Made by a program: the position numbers and the translations under genes. A DNA stretch of 64,000 bases from JAXMEB01 sp046348545 (GTDB taxonomy: Bacteria; Pseudomonadota; Gammaproteobacteria; Berkiellales; Berkiellaceae): contig JAXMEB010000004.1 in NCBI GenBank assembly GCA_046348545.1, forward strand, positions 558,001 through 622,000, read 5' to 3'. The notes under the pieces are model-generated. The model did not search any database. It was not told where the DNA came from and worked only from the letters and a program-made list of their open reading frames with translations. Of the stretch, positions 32,233 to 42,075 are shown piece by piece. How positions within the stretch are numbered: position 1 is the stretch's first letter; every line of letters begins with the position of its first letter.

Positions 32233-32681
32233 TAGTTGAAGACAAAAAGATAGGGATACAAGAAGTTATTCAATATCTTCCCCATCGTTATCCTTTTTTG
32301 ATGATTGATAAAGTACTAGATTATGAATTGGGAAAGTCGTTGATTGCTGTGAAAAATGTCACCATCAATGAGCCATTTTTCACCGGTCATTTTCCAGATA
32401 ACGCCGTTATGCCTGGCGTGATGATGGTCGAAGCGCTTGCGCAAGCCGGTGCCATACTGGCATATCTCACGACCCAGTCTAAACCCACCGACTATATATT
32501 TCTATTAGCATCCGTTGATAATGCTAAATTTAAGCAGATGGTTGTACCTGGTGATCAATTAAAGCTTAAAGTAGAAATCGGGGGTCACAAAGGACATTTT
32601 TGGCGTATTAGTGGTGAAGCTAGCGTCGACGGGACACTAGCTTGCTCAGTAGACATCATGAGTGCAATGAGGAAGGTATAG
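32229..32681 (+). CDS. fabZ: 3-hydroxyacyl-ACP dehydratase FabZ
   Basis: 150 residues (E. coli 151). Hotdog fold with PHRYPFLMIDKV, then FFTGHFPDNAVMPGVMMVEA holding the catalytic His and Glu. It dehydrates 3-hydroxyacyl-ACP in fatty-acid elongation. Conserved position between lpxD and lpxA. Confidence 0.97.
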   Translation: MIVEDKKIGIQEVIQYLPHRYPFLMIDKVLDYELGKSLIAVKNVTINEPFFTGHFPDNAVMPGVMMVEALAQAGAILAYLTTQSKPTDYIFLLASVDNAKFKQMVVPGDQLKLKVEIGGHKGHFWRISGEASVDGTLACSVDIMSAMRKV

Positions 32682-32683
32682 CT

Positions 32684-33454
32684 GTGATTTCTGATAAAGC
32701 TGTTATCCATCCAAACGCTAAAATAGGCCCCAATGTCAGTATTGGTCCATTTACTGTGATTGGTCCAGATGTTGAAATCGGCGCAGGATGTTGGATTGGT
32801 CCCCATGTTGTAATCAATGGCCCAACACGTTTAGGTAAAGATAATAAAATATTTCAATTTGCATCTATTGGTGAAGCCCCTCAAGATAAAAAATATGATG
32901 GTGAAGAGACTTGGCTCATCGTTGGAGATGGCAATATATTCAGAGAATGTACGACAGTCACGAGAGGGACTGTCAAAGGTGGCGCCAAAACGGTGATCGG
33001 AAACCATAATCTTTTCATGGCGTATGTTCATATCGCGCATGATTGTATGATTGGTAACGAAACTGTTTTTTCTAATAATGCCTCATTGGCAGGTCATGTG
33101 CGTGTTGAGGATTTTGCGAATCTGAGCGGTTTTGTTGGTGTTCACCAATTTTGTAGCATTGGACGATATAGTTTTTGCGCGGGCGGTAGCATCATTGTGA
33201 AAGATGTGCCGCCATTTATCACGGTCCAAGGTTACCCTGCATCCGTGCATGGCTTAAATTCTGAAGGGCTCAAACGTAGACAATTTGACTCAGAAACCTT
33301 ATCTCAATTGAAGCGAGCATATCGAGCGCTTTATCGTGAAGGTTTAACACTTGAAGAAGCCTTGGTTAAATTGGAAGAAATGGTTTTAGAGTGTCCGCCT
33401 GTTCAACTTTTGATTGATTTTATCAAAGCATCTGAGCGTGGCATCATCCGATAA
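32684..33454 (+). CDS. lpxA: UDP-N-acetylglucosamine acyltransferase
   Basis: 256 residues from the GTG at 32684, which follows GGAAGG by 8 bases; the open frame begins earlier but inside fabZ. Hexapeptide repeats begin at once (IHPNAKIGPNVSIGPFTVIG), and HIAHDCMIGN contains the catalytic His. A helical C-terminus follows. It catalyses the first step of lipid A synthesis. Confidence 0.96.
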   Translation: MISDKAVIHPNAKIGPNVSIGPFTVIGPDVEIGAGCWIGPHVVINGPTRLGKDNKIFQFASIGEAPQDKKYDGEETWLIVGDGNIFRECTTVTRGTVKGGAKTVIGNHNLFMAYVHIAHDCMIGNETVFSNNASLAGHVRVEDFANLSGFVGVHQFCSIGRYSFCAGGSIIVKDVPPFITVQGYPASVHGLNSEGLKRRQFDSETLSQLKRAYRALYREGLTLEEALVKLEEMVLECPPVQLLIDFIKASERGIIR

Positions 33455-34595
33455 AGTCTACAAAATTGGAATCATTGTGGGTGAAAACTCAGGTGATCTC
33501 CTTGCTGCTGCTTTTATGAAAGCATGGCTTAATCGATATCCAAATACCTCTTTTATCGGCGTTGGTGGACCTCGCATGATCGCTTTAGGCCTAAAATCTT
33601 TCTATCCTATGGAAGATTTAAATGTGATGGGGTTAATCGAGCCCTTAAAGCGCTTACCACGATTGATACAAATCTACCGTGGACTCAAGCAATCTTTAAT
33701 TTCTGAAAAGCCTGATTGTGTCATTGGGGTTGATTATCAAGAATTTAATTTAGCAATAGAAAGAGCGCTTAAAAAGCAGGGTATTAAAACAGTTCATTAT
33801 GTTGGTCCAACCCTATGGGCATGGAGACCCAATCGGATTTTTAAGGTCAAACAATCTGCAGACAAAGTGTTGGTTCTCTTTCCGTTTGAAAAGAAAATCT
33901 ATGAAACGCATCAGATTGATGTCACCTGTGTGGGGCATCCCTTCGCGGATGAAATTCCCGAGCAAGTGAGTACAATGGAAGCGAGGCGACACTTAGGTTT
34001 GAGCCTACAAGAGCCCATTTTGGCTTTACTCCCGGGCAGTCGGGCACAAGAAATTAAAATGCTGGCAAAGCCTTTTGCCGAAGCTGCAAAACTGTTAAAG
34101 CAATCTATACCGACTTTAAACCTGGTTTGTGGGGCTGTGAATGAGACTAAAGCAGGACTTTGCAGAGAAATATTTGAACAAGTTGATGTGCCTATAGCGG
34201 TCATTGTTGGACAAACTCGAACCGTGATTGCTGCAAGCGATGCAGTTTTGCTTTCCACAGGGACTGCGACTTTAGAAACCATGTTGTTAAAAAAGCCGAT
34301 GGTCGCTGCCTATCGCCTGGGAAGGTTTACTTATCAACTTGCCAAATGGCTTGTAACTATTCCTTACATTGCGCTGCCAAATATTTTGGCGGATCAGCGT
34401 ATTATTCCTGAGTTTGTTCAGAACGAGGTCACCCCTCAGAATTTAAAGAATGCACTGATACCTTATTTTGATGGTAATAAAAAGCCGACTGAACTCATAG
34501 ACAATTTTCATCAGTTGCATACAATGCTTAAGAGAAATGCGAGCGAGACAGCCGTCGATGCGGTTGAAGCTCTCCTGGAAAAATCAACGCACTAA
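33438..34595 (+). CDS. lpxB: Lipid-A-disaccharide synthase
   Basis: 385 residues from the GTG at 33438, which overlaps the lpxA end by 17 bp and places KIGIIVGENSGD at the N-terminus as in other LpxB. IGVGGPRM, VDYQEFNL, GPTLWAWRPNR and LLPGSRAQEI are family motifs of this GT19 glycosyltransferase. It joins lipid X and UDP-diacylglucosamine at the inner membrane. Confidence 0.95.
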   Translation: MASSDKVYKIGIIVGENSGDLLAAAFMKAWLNRYPNTSFIGVGGPRMIALGLKSFYPMEDLNVMGLIEPLKRLPRLIQIYRGLKQSLISEKPDCVIGVDYQEFNLAIERALKKQGIKTVHYVGPTLWAWRPNRIFKVKQSADKVLVLFPFEKKIYETHQIDVTCVGHPFADEIPEQVSTMEARRHLGLSLQEPILALLPGSRAQEIKMLAKPFAEAAKLLKQSIPTLNLVCGAVNETKAGLCREIFEQVDVPIAVIVGQTRTVIAASDAVLLSTGTATLETMLLKKPMVAAYRLGRFTYQLAKWLVTIPYIALPNILADQRIIPEFVQNEVTPQNLKNALIPYFDGNKKPTELIDNFHQLHTMLKRNASETAVDAVEALLEKSTH

Positions 34596-34622
34596 TATCA
34601 GTTTTCACTTTGAAACTGATAT
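34595..34622. other. Perfect hairpin between lpxB and rnhB
   Basis: ATATCAGTTT at 34595 and AAACTGATAT ending at 34622 form a perfect 10-bp stem with an 8-base loop. There is no following U tract, so it is not a standard terminator. It may affect mRNA processing or rnhB translation. Confidence 0.4.
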
Positions 34623-34648
34623 GTCCACGAGTATAAGGTACAACAATC

Positions 34649-35218
34649 ATGATCGCAGGGATTGATGAGGCTGGGAGAGGTCCCTTAGCGGGTCCAGTCG
34701 TTGCTGCAGCGGTTTGTTTTAAAACTGATATTATTCCAAAAGGTTTGAAAGATTCCAAGTTATTGAGCCCCAAAAAACGTGAAGCTTTATTTAGCGAGAT
34801 TCAAAATACAGCCTATTGGGCCATTGGGGTAGCCAGCGTCGCAGAAATTGACCAGTATAATATTTTGCAAGCGACCTTAATGGCTATGCAACGCGCCTAT
34901 CAGCATTTGCCTGTTCATCCAGTCTTGGTTCAAATTGACGGCAATCAAGCGCCTAGCTTGCCTTGTCCAATAGAATGCATTATAAAAGGTGACCAACTTA
35001 TTCCTATGATTAGTGCGGCCTCGATTTTGGCTAAGGTAACGCGTGATCGAATGATGCTTGAAGCTGATCAGCAGTATCCCCAATATGGATTTGCCGATCA
35101 TAAAGGCTATGGTACCAAGTCTCATATGGCGGCACTTCGTACCTGGGGTCCTTGTGATATTCATCGTCAAAGTTTTTCGCCCGTCAGAGAAATGAAGGCT
35201 TATCATGCGGTTGAGTGA
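34649..35218 (+). CDS. rnhB: Ribonuclease HII
   Basis: 189 residues. IAGIDEAGRGPLAGPVV contains the catalytic Asp-Glu pair; SAASILAKVTRDRMM and the later DHKGYGTKSHMAAL are also conserved. It removes ribonucleotides from DNA. It overlaps dnaE by 14 bp. A 10-bp stem hairpin (34595-34622) lies just upstream. Confidence 0.96.
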   Translation: MIAGIDEAGRGPLAGPVVAAAVCFKTDIIPKGLKDSKLLSPKKREALFSEIQNTAYWAIGVASVAEIDQYNILQATLMAMQRAYQHLPVHPVLVQIDGNQAPSLPCPIECIIKGDQLIPMISAASILAKVTRDRMMLEADQQYPQYGFADHKGYGTKSHMAALRTWGPCDIHRQSFSPVREMKAYHAVE

Positions 35219-38200
35219 AACCTTTATTCCGCTTCATGTCCATAGTGAATATTCTATTATGGATAGTTTAATTCGACTTAAGACCCTGTGTGCAAGATGT
35301 GTTGAATTGCAGATCCCAGCGATTGCGCTGACGGATGTATGCAATTTATTCGCATTAGTGAAATTTTATTCGACTGCGGTGCAGTATGGGTTGAAGCCGA
35401 TTATTGGCGCTGAGCTTTGGTATCAGGTTGAAAATGGCCCCCAATGCCAAGCGGTGGTGCTTTGTCAAAATGAAGCAGGATATCGTAACTTAATTGCACT
35501 CATCTCAAAAGCATTTCAATTAGCACCTAGAGCAGAAGTCCCAATTATACCATTGTCATGGATTCTTGAGCATCAAGCTGGTTTATTGATTTTATTAGGG
35601 CAAAAAAGCGATTTGGGTTGTCATGTTATCTCGGAGGAGAATGCAAAGGTAGAACAGTCATTAAATTTATGGCATCAGACCTTTCAAGATAGACTTTATC
35701 TTTCGGTTCAACGACTTTCACAACCGCACGAAACCGTCTTCAATGAATCGATACGGCACATTGCGATTAAACATCAAATTCCACTGGTTGCAACGCATCC
35801 CATCGTTTTCCTAGATGAAGATGATTACACAGCGCATGAAGCACGCGTTTGTATACAATCAGGCTCCATTTTGGCAGATGAAAAGAGGCCAAAACGATAC
35901 ACTCAAGCGCAATATCTTAAATCGCCAGCAGAAATGAATCGACTATTTCAAGATATGCCTGGCGCCGTCTTGAATACGGTTGAGATTGCAAAACGATGTA
36001 ATGTTGAAATAAAGCTAGATAATGTTTACCTGCCGAATTTTCCAGTCCCTCAAGGTCAGACCATCGATGAGTTTTTTGCTGAAAAAGCGAAGATAGGTTT
36101 AGATAAGCGACTTGAGCAAATATTCCCTGAAAGGGCGGAACCTGACTTAAGAAAGCCTTACGATGAGCGACTAGCCTCAGAGCTTAAGGTGATCAATCGC
36201 ATGGGCTATGCCGGTTACTTTTTGATTGTGGCAGACTTTATTCAGTGGGCTAAAGACCACCATATCCCAGTTGGGCCAGGTCGAGGTTCAGGCGCGGGTT
36301 CCCTCATAGCGTATTCCTTGAATATCACCGATTTAGATCCCTTAGCGTATGAATTGCTCTTTGAACGTTTTTTAAATCCTGAGCGGGTCTCAATGCCTGA
36401 CTTTGACGTGGATTTTTGCATGGATAATCGTGATCGTGTCATTGATTATGTTTCACAGCGATATGGTCGAGAGAGCGTTTCACAAATTGCAACATTTGGT
36501 ACCATGGCTGCAAAAGCAGTGGTGCGAGATGTGGGGAGGGTTTTGAATCATCCTTATGGTTTTGTGGATAAAATTGCCAAATTGATTCCATTTGAGCTGG
36601 GCATCACTTTAGAAAAAGCCTTGACGCAAGAAGCCTTATTAAAGCAGCGTTATGATACTGAAGAGGAGGTCAAAGAGCTGATTGATCTAGCTAAAAAACT
36701 AGAAGGATTAGTTCGAAACGTTGGCAAGCATGCGGGCGGGGTTGTCATTGCCCCCTCTAAACTGATCGATTTCGTTCCGCTTTATTGTGAACCTGGCTCT
36801 GATCATGTCGTAACACAATTTGATAAAGATGATGTTGAAAAAATGGGCCTGGTCAAGTTTGACTTTCTGGGCCTTAAGACACTCACTATTGTCGATTGGG
36901 CTGTTCAGGCCATTAATGAATTTAGAAAAAAATCTGATTTAGAATCTATCTGTATCGATAGAATCCCCTTAGATGATCCTAAAACATTTGAACTATTAAA
37001 AGCTTGTAAAACAACAGCCGTATTTCAGCTGGAATCTAGAGGCATGAAGGATCTGATTTCAAGGCTGTTACCAGATGAGCTGGAAGAAATCATTGCATTG
37101 GTTGCGCTCTTTAGGCCAGGACCTTTGCAATCGGGGATGGTCGATGATTTTATCAATCGTAAACACGGACGAGCGCCTATTGAATATCCTCATCCTGACT
37201 TAGAGCCTATTTTGAAACCAACCTATGGCGTTATTCTGTACCAAGAACAGGTGATGCAGATTGCGCAGAAATTGGCAGGCTATACACTAGGCGGTGCTGA
37301 TTTGCTTCGCCGTGCGATGGGTAAAAAGAAGCCGGAAGAAATGCGTAAGCAACGTGAAATCTTTACAAAAGGCTCGGTCGCAAGAGGTGTTGAAGAAGCT
37401 ATAGCAACGCATATTTTTGATTTGATGGAAAAATTTGCAGGGTATGGTTTTAACAAATCTCACTCAGCAGCCTACGCTTTACTCTCATACCAAACGGCAT
37501 GGTTAAAAACGCATTATGCTGATTTCTTCATGGCGGCAGTTCTATCTGCCGATATGGCACATACCGATAAAGTCGTGATGATGATTGAGGACTGCGCACA
37601 GCTGGGTATTACGATTTTACCACCGGACATCAATCAAAGTTCGTGGAAATTTACAGTTCAATCGGCCGCTCACCTTCGTTATGGCCTAGGTGCCATCAAA
37701 GGGGTTGGTGAGGCTGCCATTGAAAGCATTTTAATTCAGCGTCAAGCCAATGGTCCTTTTAAAGATTTGCATGATTTTATTAATCGAATCGATGGACGAA
37801 AAATCAATAAACGGGTGTTAGAGGCATTAGTTCGTTCAGGTGCTTTAGATGATTTTGGATTAGACCGAGCCCATCTCTTGGCGAGCTTGGAAGGCGCCCT
37901 TCAGCACGCAGAACAACACTCCAAGCAGCGTTCTCAGGGGCAATTTGATTTATTTGGAGAAGAAATTGATAAACCGGACATCCAGGCTAAGCTTGATAAC
38001 GTTCCAAAATTAACACTTTTGGAAAAGTTGAAAGGTGAGAAGGAGACTTTGGGGTATTATCTCTCAGGACATCCCATGACGCCGTATGCCCATGAGTTTA
38101 AAAACATGGACATATCATCCATTCGTAAGCTAGGGGTATCGGACAGCGTCGTGAAAACAGCCGGGTTTATTAATCAGGTGCGTTTCTTACAAACTAAAAG

Positions 38201-38666
38201 AGGTGATAGAATGGCTGTCCTGACCATAGAAGATGGCCAATCTAAAATCGATGTCACTGTTTTCTCGGACATATTGAGTGACGTGCGTGACATTATATAT
38301 AAAGATAACTTAATTGTGGTTGAAGGCACGGTTAGTGTAGATAATTTTACGCAGGGGCTTCGCCTCACGGCTAAAAGTGTTTTGAGTATGGCAAGCGCTA
38401 GGGGCCGATTTGCAAAGCATTTAAAGATTTGCTTACCTGAGAGCAAGCAACCGACTGAATCGCTTAATGAGATTAAATCACTACTTCAATCCTTTAAGCA
38501 TGGCTCTTTTCCGATTGTATGCCAAATGAAACACGGTCAAGCTCATGTGTATTTGAGATTTGGACGAGATTGGCGCTGCTCTCCAGAAAACGCATTGCTG
38601 GAATCTTTACAAAAATGCTTGGGCGAACAGGCTGTTAGCGTAGAATATAGTGCTGATGAAGGTTAA
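35205..38666 (+). CDS. dnaE: DNA polymerase III alpha subunit
   Basis: 1,153 residues (E. coli 1,160). The PHP domain begins PLHVHSEYSIMDSL. The polymerase core has GPGRGSGAGSLIAYSL and PDFDVDFCMDNRDRVIDYV with the catalytic Asp residues, and FQLESRGMKDLI follows. An OB-fold region (about 970-1060) and a C-terminal tail complete the type I DnaE layout. It is the replicative polymerase. Confidence 0.97.
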   Translation: MRLSETFIPLHVHSEYSIMDSLIRLKTLCARCVELQIPAIALTDVCNLFALVKFYSTAVQYGLKPIIGAELWYQVENGPQCQAVVLCQNEAGYRNLIALISKAFQLAPRAEVPIIPLSWILEHQAGLLILLGQKSDLGCHVISEENAKVEQSLNLWHQTFQDRLYLSVQRLSQPHETVFNESIRHIAIKHQIPLVATHPIVFLDEDDYTAHEARVCIQSGSILADEKRPKRYTQAQYLKSPAEMNRLFQDMPGAVLNTVEIAKRCNVEIKLDNVYLPNFPVPQGQTIDEFFAEKAKIGLDKRLEQIFPERAEPDLRKPYDERLASELKVINRMGYAGYFLIVADFIQWAKDHHIPVGPGRGSGAGSLIAYSLNITDLDPLAYELLFERFLNPERVSMPDFDVDFCMDNRDRVIDYVSQRYGRESVSQIATFGTMAAKAVVRDVGRVLNHPYGFVDKIAKLIPFELGITLEKALTQEALLKQRYDTEEEVKELIDLAKKLEGLVRNVGKHAGGVVIAPSKLIDFVPLYCEPGSDHVVTQFDKDDVEKMGLVKFDFLGLKTLTIVDWAVQAINEFRKKSDLESICIDRIPLDDPKTFELLKACKTTAVFQLESRGMKDLISRLLPDELEEIIALVALFRPGPLQSGMVDDFINRKHGRAPIEYPHPDLEPILKPTYGVILYQEQVMQIAQKLAGYTLGGADLLRRAMGKKKPEEMRKQREIFTKGSVARGVEEAIATHIFDLMEKFAGYGFNKSHSAAYALLSYQTAWLKTHYADFFMAAVLSADMAHTDKVVMMIEDCAQLGITILPPDINQSSWKFTVQSAAHLRYGLGAIKGVGEAAIESILIQRQANGPFKDLHDFINRIDGRKINKRVLEALVRSGALDDFGLDRAHLLASLEGALQHAEQHSKQRSQGQFDLFGEEIDKPDIQAKLDNVPKLTLLEKLKGEKETLGYYLSGHPMTPYAHEFKNMDISSIRKLGVSDSVVKTAGFINQVRFLQTKRGDRMAVLTIEDGQSKIDVTVFSDILSDVRDIIYKDNLIVVEGTVSVDNFTQGLRLTAKSVLSMASARGRFAKHLKICLPESKQPTESLNEIKSLLQSFKHGSFPIVCQMKHGQAHVYLRFGRDWRCSPENALLESLQKCLGEQAVSVEYSADEG

Positions 38667-40211
38667 ATGATGCAAGTATTTAAACAGAAAATCACCTGGG
38701 TAACCGGCATAGCGATTTTTTCAATGTTCTTTGGAGCAGGCAATGTTGTATTTCCCTTAACGCTAGGTTTTTTTGCCGGCGATGAAATCACTTGGGCATT
38801 GTTGGGTCTTTTGGTGACTGCAATCGGAGGGCCTTTGCTGGGGTTATTTGCGGCAATCTTGTATGAAGGCAATTGTACCCAGTTTTTTTCAAGGATAGGC
38901 AAGGTTCCTGGTAATGCGCTCATCTTCTTAGCGCTTTGTTTATTAGGGCCCTTTGCGGTGATGCCAAGGTGCTTTATCGTTGCCTTTGAGGCGGTCAGGC
39001 CTTTTATGCCCACCTTAACGTTATTTCAATTCAGTTTGATTTCGGCGTTTTTGGTCGTTGTTTCAATAGCAAAGCGGGAGTGGTTGTTAGGGCTGCTGGG
39101 TTATATTTTAAGTCCAGTTCTCATTATTTCGCTGTTATCTATTATATTTTTTGGGGTTTACTCGGATATTACTTTACCCCATAAAGGTATCAGCGCCACC
39201 TCAGCTTTCAAGCAGGGGCTATTGGTCGGATACGATACGATGGATCTGATGGCGGCGCTCTTTTTTGCTGCCCCAATCTGGTATCTACTCAAAGAAAGCC
39301 TTGCTATTAAAACACTTGAAGATAAAGTAAAAAAACTCATCCCCGTCGCGATCGGAGCTAGTCTCATTGGCGGTGCTATATTGGCTCTGATATATATTGG
39401 GCTTAGCTGGGTATCTGCTTCCAATTTAGACAAGTTAGAAGGGGTGCCGCTGGAAGCGATTTTGTCTTATCTTGCGGTCTCTGTTCTAGGGGTTAAATGG
39501 TCTATCATCAGCAACATAGCGATAGCGCTGGCGTGTATTACAACCGTTATGAGTTTAGCTGTGATGCTGGTTGAGGTGTTAGATCAGGAATTTAATTTTT
39601 GGCATTGGATGCCTGACCATACCTTCAGTTACTCTGGATCTATTCTGCTGATTATGATGATCACTGTCTTCTTTGCTAATCTGGGATTTACCAAATTAAT
39701 GAGTATCATCCATCCCATTGTGATGGTATGTTACCCTGCAATCGTTGTGTTAACCATATGTAATATTTTGTATAAATTATTTGGCTTTAAGCCTGTTAAA
39801 ATACCGTTTGCGGTGGTTTTAATTTCGACGCTGTTATATACGGTCAGTGCACATGCTTTATCTCAAGACCCACCGACGGAAATACGGATTACTATAGGTC
39901 AATCAGTGGAGTCACCTTCGTTCGAGCCTAAAGATATACAAATGAAGGTGGACCATCGATATACGCTTAAGATCACGAATCCACACCCAGTTAATTTGAT
40001 GATGGAATTCGATAACCTGAATACTGCGATTGTGACCCATTATGTCAATGGTGCTTCTAAAGTTGATTATAATACGATAGGGCTTCCCCCAGAGCAGACT
40101 ATAGAATGGTCTTTTACGCCTTTGAAAAAGGGGCGATTTCGGTTTTATGAGTCTGGGCAATCTGATAGACCCGATCAAAATCTCGTCAGTTATTTTGAAT
40201 TTAATTCCTAA
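38667..40211 (+). CDS. BrnQ-type branched-chain amino acid carrier fused to a cupredoxin-like domain
   Basis: 514 residues; ordinary BrnQ has about 430-440. Residues 1-395 carry about 11-12 membrane segments and the BrnQ start GIAIFSMFFGAGNVVFPLTL, with LSWVSASNLDKLEG mid-way; this predicts sodium- or proton-coupled uptake of Leu/Ile/Val. After the last membrane segment, which ends AHALSQDP, a soluble domain of about 115 residues follows: IRITIGQSVESPSFEPKDI, HRYTLKITNPHPVNLMMEF, then WSFTPLKKGRFRFYESGQ. This beta-rich pattern resembles cupredoxins, but the Cys ligand is absent, so copper binding is doubtful. It starts 0 bp after the dnaE stop. Confidence 0.75.
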   Translation: MMQVFKQKITWVTGIAIFSMFFGAGNVVFPLTLGFFAGDEITWALLGLLVTAIGGPLLGLFAAILYEGNCTQFFSRIGKVPGNALIFLALCLLGPFAVMPRCFIVAFEAVRPFMPTLTLFQFSLISAFLVVVSIAKREWLLGLLGYILSPVLIISLLSIIFFGVYSDITLPHKGISATSAFKQGLLVGYDTMDLMAALFFAAPIWYLLKESLAIKTLEDKVKKLIPVAIGASLIGGAILALIYIGLSWVSASNLDKLEGVPLEAILSYLAVSVLGVKWSIISNIAIALACITTVMSLAVMLVEVLDQEFNFWHWMPDHTFSYSGSILLIMMITVFFANLGFTKLMSIIHPIVMVCYPAIVVLTICNILYKLFGFKPVKIPFAVVLISTLLYTVSAHALSQDPPTEIRITIGQSVESPSFEPKDIQMKVDHRYTLKITNPHPVNLMMEFDNLNTAIVTHYVNGASKVDYNTIGLPPEQTIEWSFTPLKKGRFRFYESGQSDRPDQNLVSYFEFNS

Positions 40212-40217
40212 GCTTAA

Positions 40218-40260
40218 TATACCCAAAAAACCGCAAAAATTCAGCTGTGAAGGGGATATA
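40218..40260 (-). repeat. Family A remnant (copy 7)
   Basis: Only the two ends remain: TATACCC at 40218 and AATTCAGCTGTGAAGGGGATATA ending at 40260, with CAAAAAACCGCAA between. It is a decayed or internally deleted copy lying just after the BrnQ-type gene. Confidence 0.65.
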
Positions 40261-40347
40261 AGCCGAGCACAGCCGTTTGTCGCTCAGGCTTGACTATTTT
40301 TTTAAAGTCTATAAGCTTACTTACATTTCGAATATTAGGTACTCAAA

Positions 40348-41298
40348 ATGCCCTTTATGAACAATGCAACATCTAGCAATTTCTTAAAAAATTGGTGGGG
40401 ATACACGAATTATTTTTTAAACCAAAAGCCCTGGCTAAAATATGTATTGGTTGCAGGCAGTATGATGGTGGGTGCTTACGTGGCTTGGCCCTTTGGCTTA
40501 ACTTTTAAAGCGGTTTCGCTGTTTGGTGTCTCAAGTCTTATGTCACATTTCTTAAGTTACGCATTTCTCGGTAGTGTCAATCTGTCGTGGCAATTATTCA
40601 AAACATTTTCTGTCTTAAAATCGTATTTAGATAGTCCATCTCCACTAGAAGAAGCCAATTTTGATAGACTATTTAATGAATTATTTACTAATCAGAATCA
40701 GATCAATTTAGAGATAGTCTCTCAATTGGAACGAACTATCTTTTCTAAATTTCAAAATTGGGCTTCAAACTATGGTGGAAATAAAGTTCCGAATGATTAT
40801 GAGGCTGAATTAGATTCATTTCTGAATGAGGCACTTGCTATAGAAGTGGATGCTTATATGCCTCATGTGAATTATGTTTTCGAAATCCTTAAACTTCAAT
40901 ATCAAAATCAAGGACATGCTGAAGGAAGTCCTACTTTAAACCAACTGGATCGACTAGAGTCTTCAATAAAAGACACTTTTCGTATTAAATTTCTAGGTGG
41001 CATTTTCAATTATTTTAAAGAAAAGCTTAAATCGCCTGAATATGAGCAAGTTTTTTTTCAGAGCGCATTGAATGCAATGATTAAAAAGCAGCTTCAAGGG
41101 CGCGATCCATTCAGTATTTTGGAATTAAAGCAACACCCGAATCCTACACCTGAACTCGTAGGGCAACAATTTAGAACTCTGATTATAAGAAAAAGAGCGG
41201 ATGTTCTGCATGGAAACGCAAGTCTTGTCGATCCTCAGTTCATGATTCATGCACGAGACATTGCTATTGCACAGATCCAGCATCACCTTAAGCCTTGA
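40348..41298 (+). CDS. Unknown protein with two N-terminal membrane segments
   Basis: 316 residues. Two hydrophobic segments (about 30-50 and 52-78) precede a soluble, mainly helical region rich in Asn, Gln, Phe and charged residues. No family recognised. There is no clear ribosome site before the ATG. Its stop codon lies in the loop of a perfect hairpin shared with the convergent bufferin operon. Composition and lack of conserved neighbours would allow an effector or a lineage-specific membrane protein. Confidence 0.55.
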   Translation: MPFMNNATSSNFLKNWWGYTNYFLNQKPWLKYVLVAGSMMVGAYVAWPFGLTFKAVSLFGVSSLMSHFLSYAFLGSVNLSWQLFKTFSVLKSYLDSPSPLEEANFDRLFNELFTNQNQINLEIVSQLERTIFSKFQNWASNYGGNKVPNDYEAELDSFLNEALAIEVDAYMPHVNYVFEILKLQYQNQGHAEGSPTLNQLDRLESSIKDTFRIKFLGGIFNYFKEKLKSPEYEQVFFQSALNAMIKKQLQGRDPFSILELKQHPNPTPELVGQQFRTLIIRKRADVLHGNASLVDPQFMIHARDIAIAQIQHHLKP

Positions 41299-41310
41299 TT
41301 AAGGTGATGC
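41280..41310. terminator. Bidirectional hairpin between convergent genes
   Basis: GCATCACCTTAA (41280-41291) and TTAAGGTGATGC (41299-41310) form a perfect 12-bp stem around a 7-base loop. The stop codon of the plus-strand gene lies in the loop and the stop of the minus-strand gene begins the right arm. There is no U tract on either side, but position and symmetry suit a bidirectional transcript-end structure. Confidence 0.55.
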
Positions 41311-42075
41311 CAAGACACCTCCATTCACCCATCCGAGTAGTGTTTCCATAGCGGTGGTTGGCACTTCTGATTCGGGTAATACGGTACACATTCTTTCGCA
41401 AATATCTCCAAAAGGTAATGCTTGTTGAATGCTTTGAGCGAGTAACTGCTGAGGTGTTGATAATGATTTGAAATAGCAGCGTAAGTCATTGCGCCAGAGC
41501 AGCCACGTGATAGGTGCCTCTAACCGTTTTGGTTCTCTTGGGGGTTGTTCTTGATCGATTTCACGCCAAATCGAGACAGTATCCCACTCAAATGACTCTA
41601 TCCTAACGGAGGGGTGGAACTTAAAGATGATATTAGGCCATTCATCAGCTGCGATACGGCTTAAATCCTCATATTTTAATAGTGGCTCATCTTTGGCATC
41701 CAAAGTAGATTGGGCTGCCCATTCAAAGCGAACCATCTCGGAGAGTACAGGAAGACGATCATAAGGTGCTGTGTGCTTTAGAAATTGGCTAAAGTAGAGT
41801 CCAAAGTAGCGCACTGAAAAATGATGAGAAGGGTAGGTGTCCAAATAGTGGTAGGCTGCTTTTTCAAAATCTTCTTCTCCGAGAAGTGTGAAGCATTTTG
41901 GAAAATCATCAGCCAACACATCTTTTAATCGTCCGCGATAAGCGTAATGATAGACCCCTAATCGTTGACTCGCTGAAAATGGGGTTGCAGGTGAAATATG
42001 TGGTAGAGCAATCTTTTCATCACTTTTCATCAAATAAGTTTGGAAATCGTTTTGAAGTTTTTCAAGCGAAGTCAT
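41299..42075 (-). CDS. bufC: DUF2063 protein, bufferin RiPP partner (BufC-type)
   Basis: 258 residues from the ATG at 42075, where AAGGAG lies 9 bases upstream. The N-terminal region (about 1-100, LEKLQNDFQTYL, LGVYHYAYRGRLKDVLADDF and Y...FPKCFTLLGEEDF) is the putative DNA-binding DUF2063 domain. In this family it is the recognition partner of the DUF692 enzyme that modifies a Cys-rich precursor. It overlaps the DUF692 gene by 14 bp. Confidence 0.85.
   Translation of the reverse strand: MTSLEKLQNDFQTYLMKSDEKIALPHISPATPFSASQRLGVYHYAYRGRLKDVLADDFPKCFTLLGEEDFEKAAYHYLDTYPSHHFSVRYFGLYFSQFLKHTAPYDRLPVLSEMVRFEWAAQSTLDAKDEPLLKYEDLSRIAADEWPNIIFKFHPSVRIESFEWDTVSIWREIDQEQPPREPKRLEAPITWLLWRNDLRCYFKSLSTPQQLLAQSIQQALPFGDICERMCTVLPESEVPTTAMETLLGWVNGGVLASP

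Noticed and set aside
34595..34622. Terminator between lpxB and rnhB
   Set aside because: Perfect stem but no U tract and the genes appear to be one operon; kept only as an unassigned hairpin.
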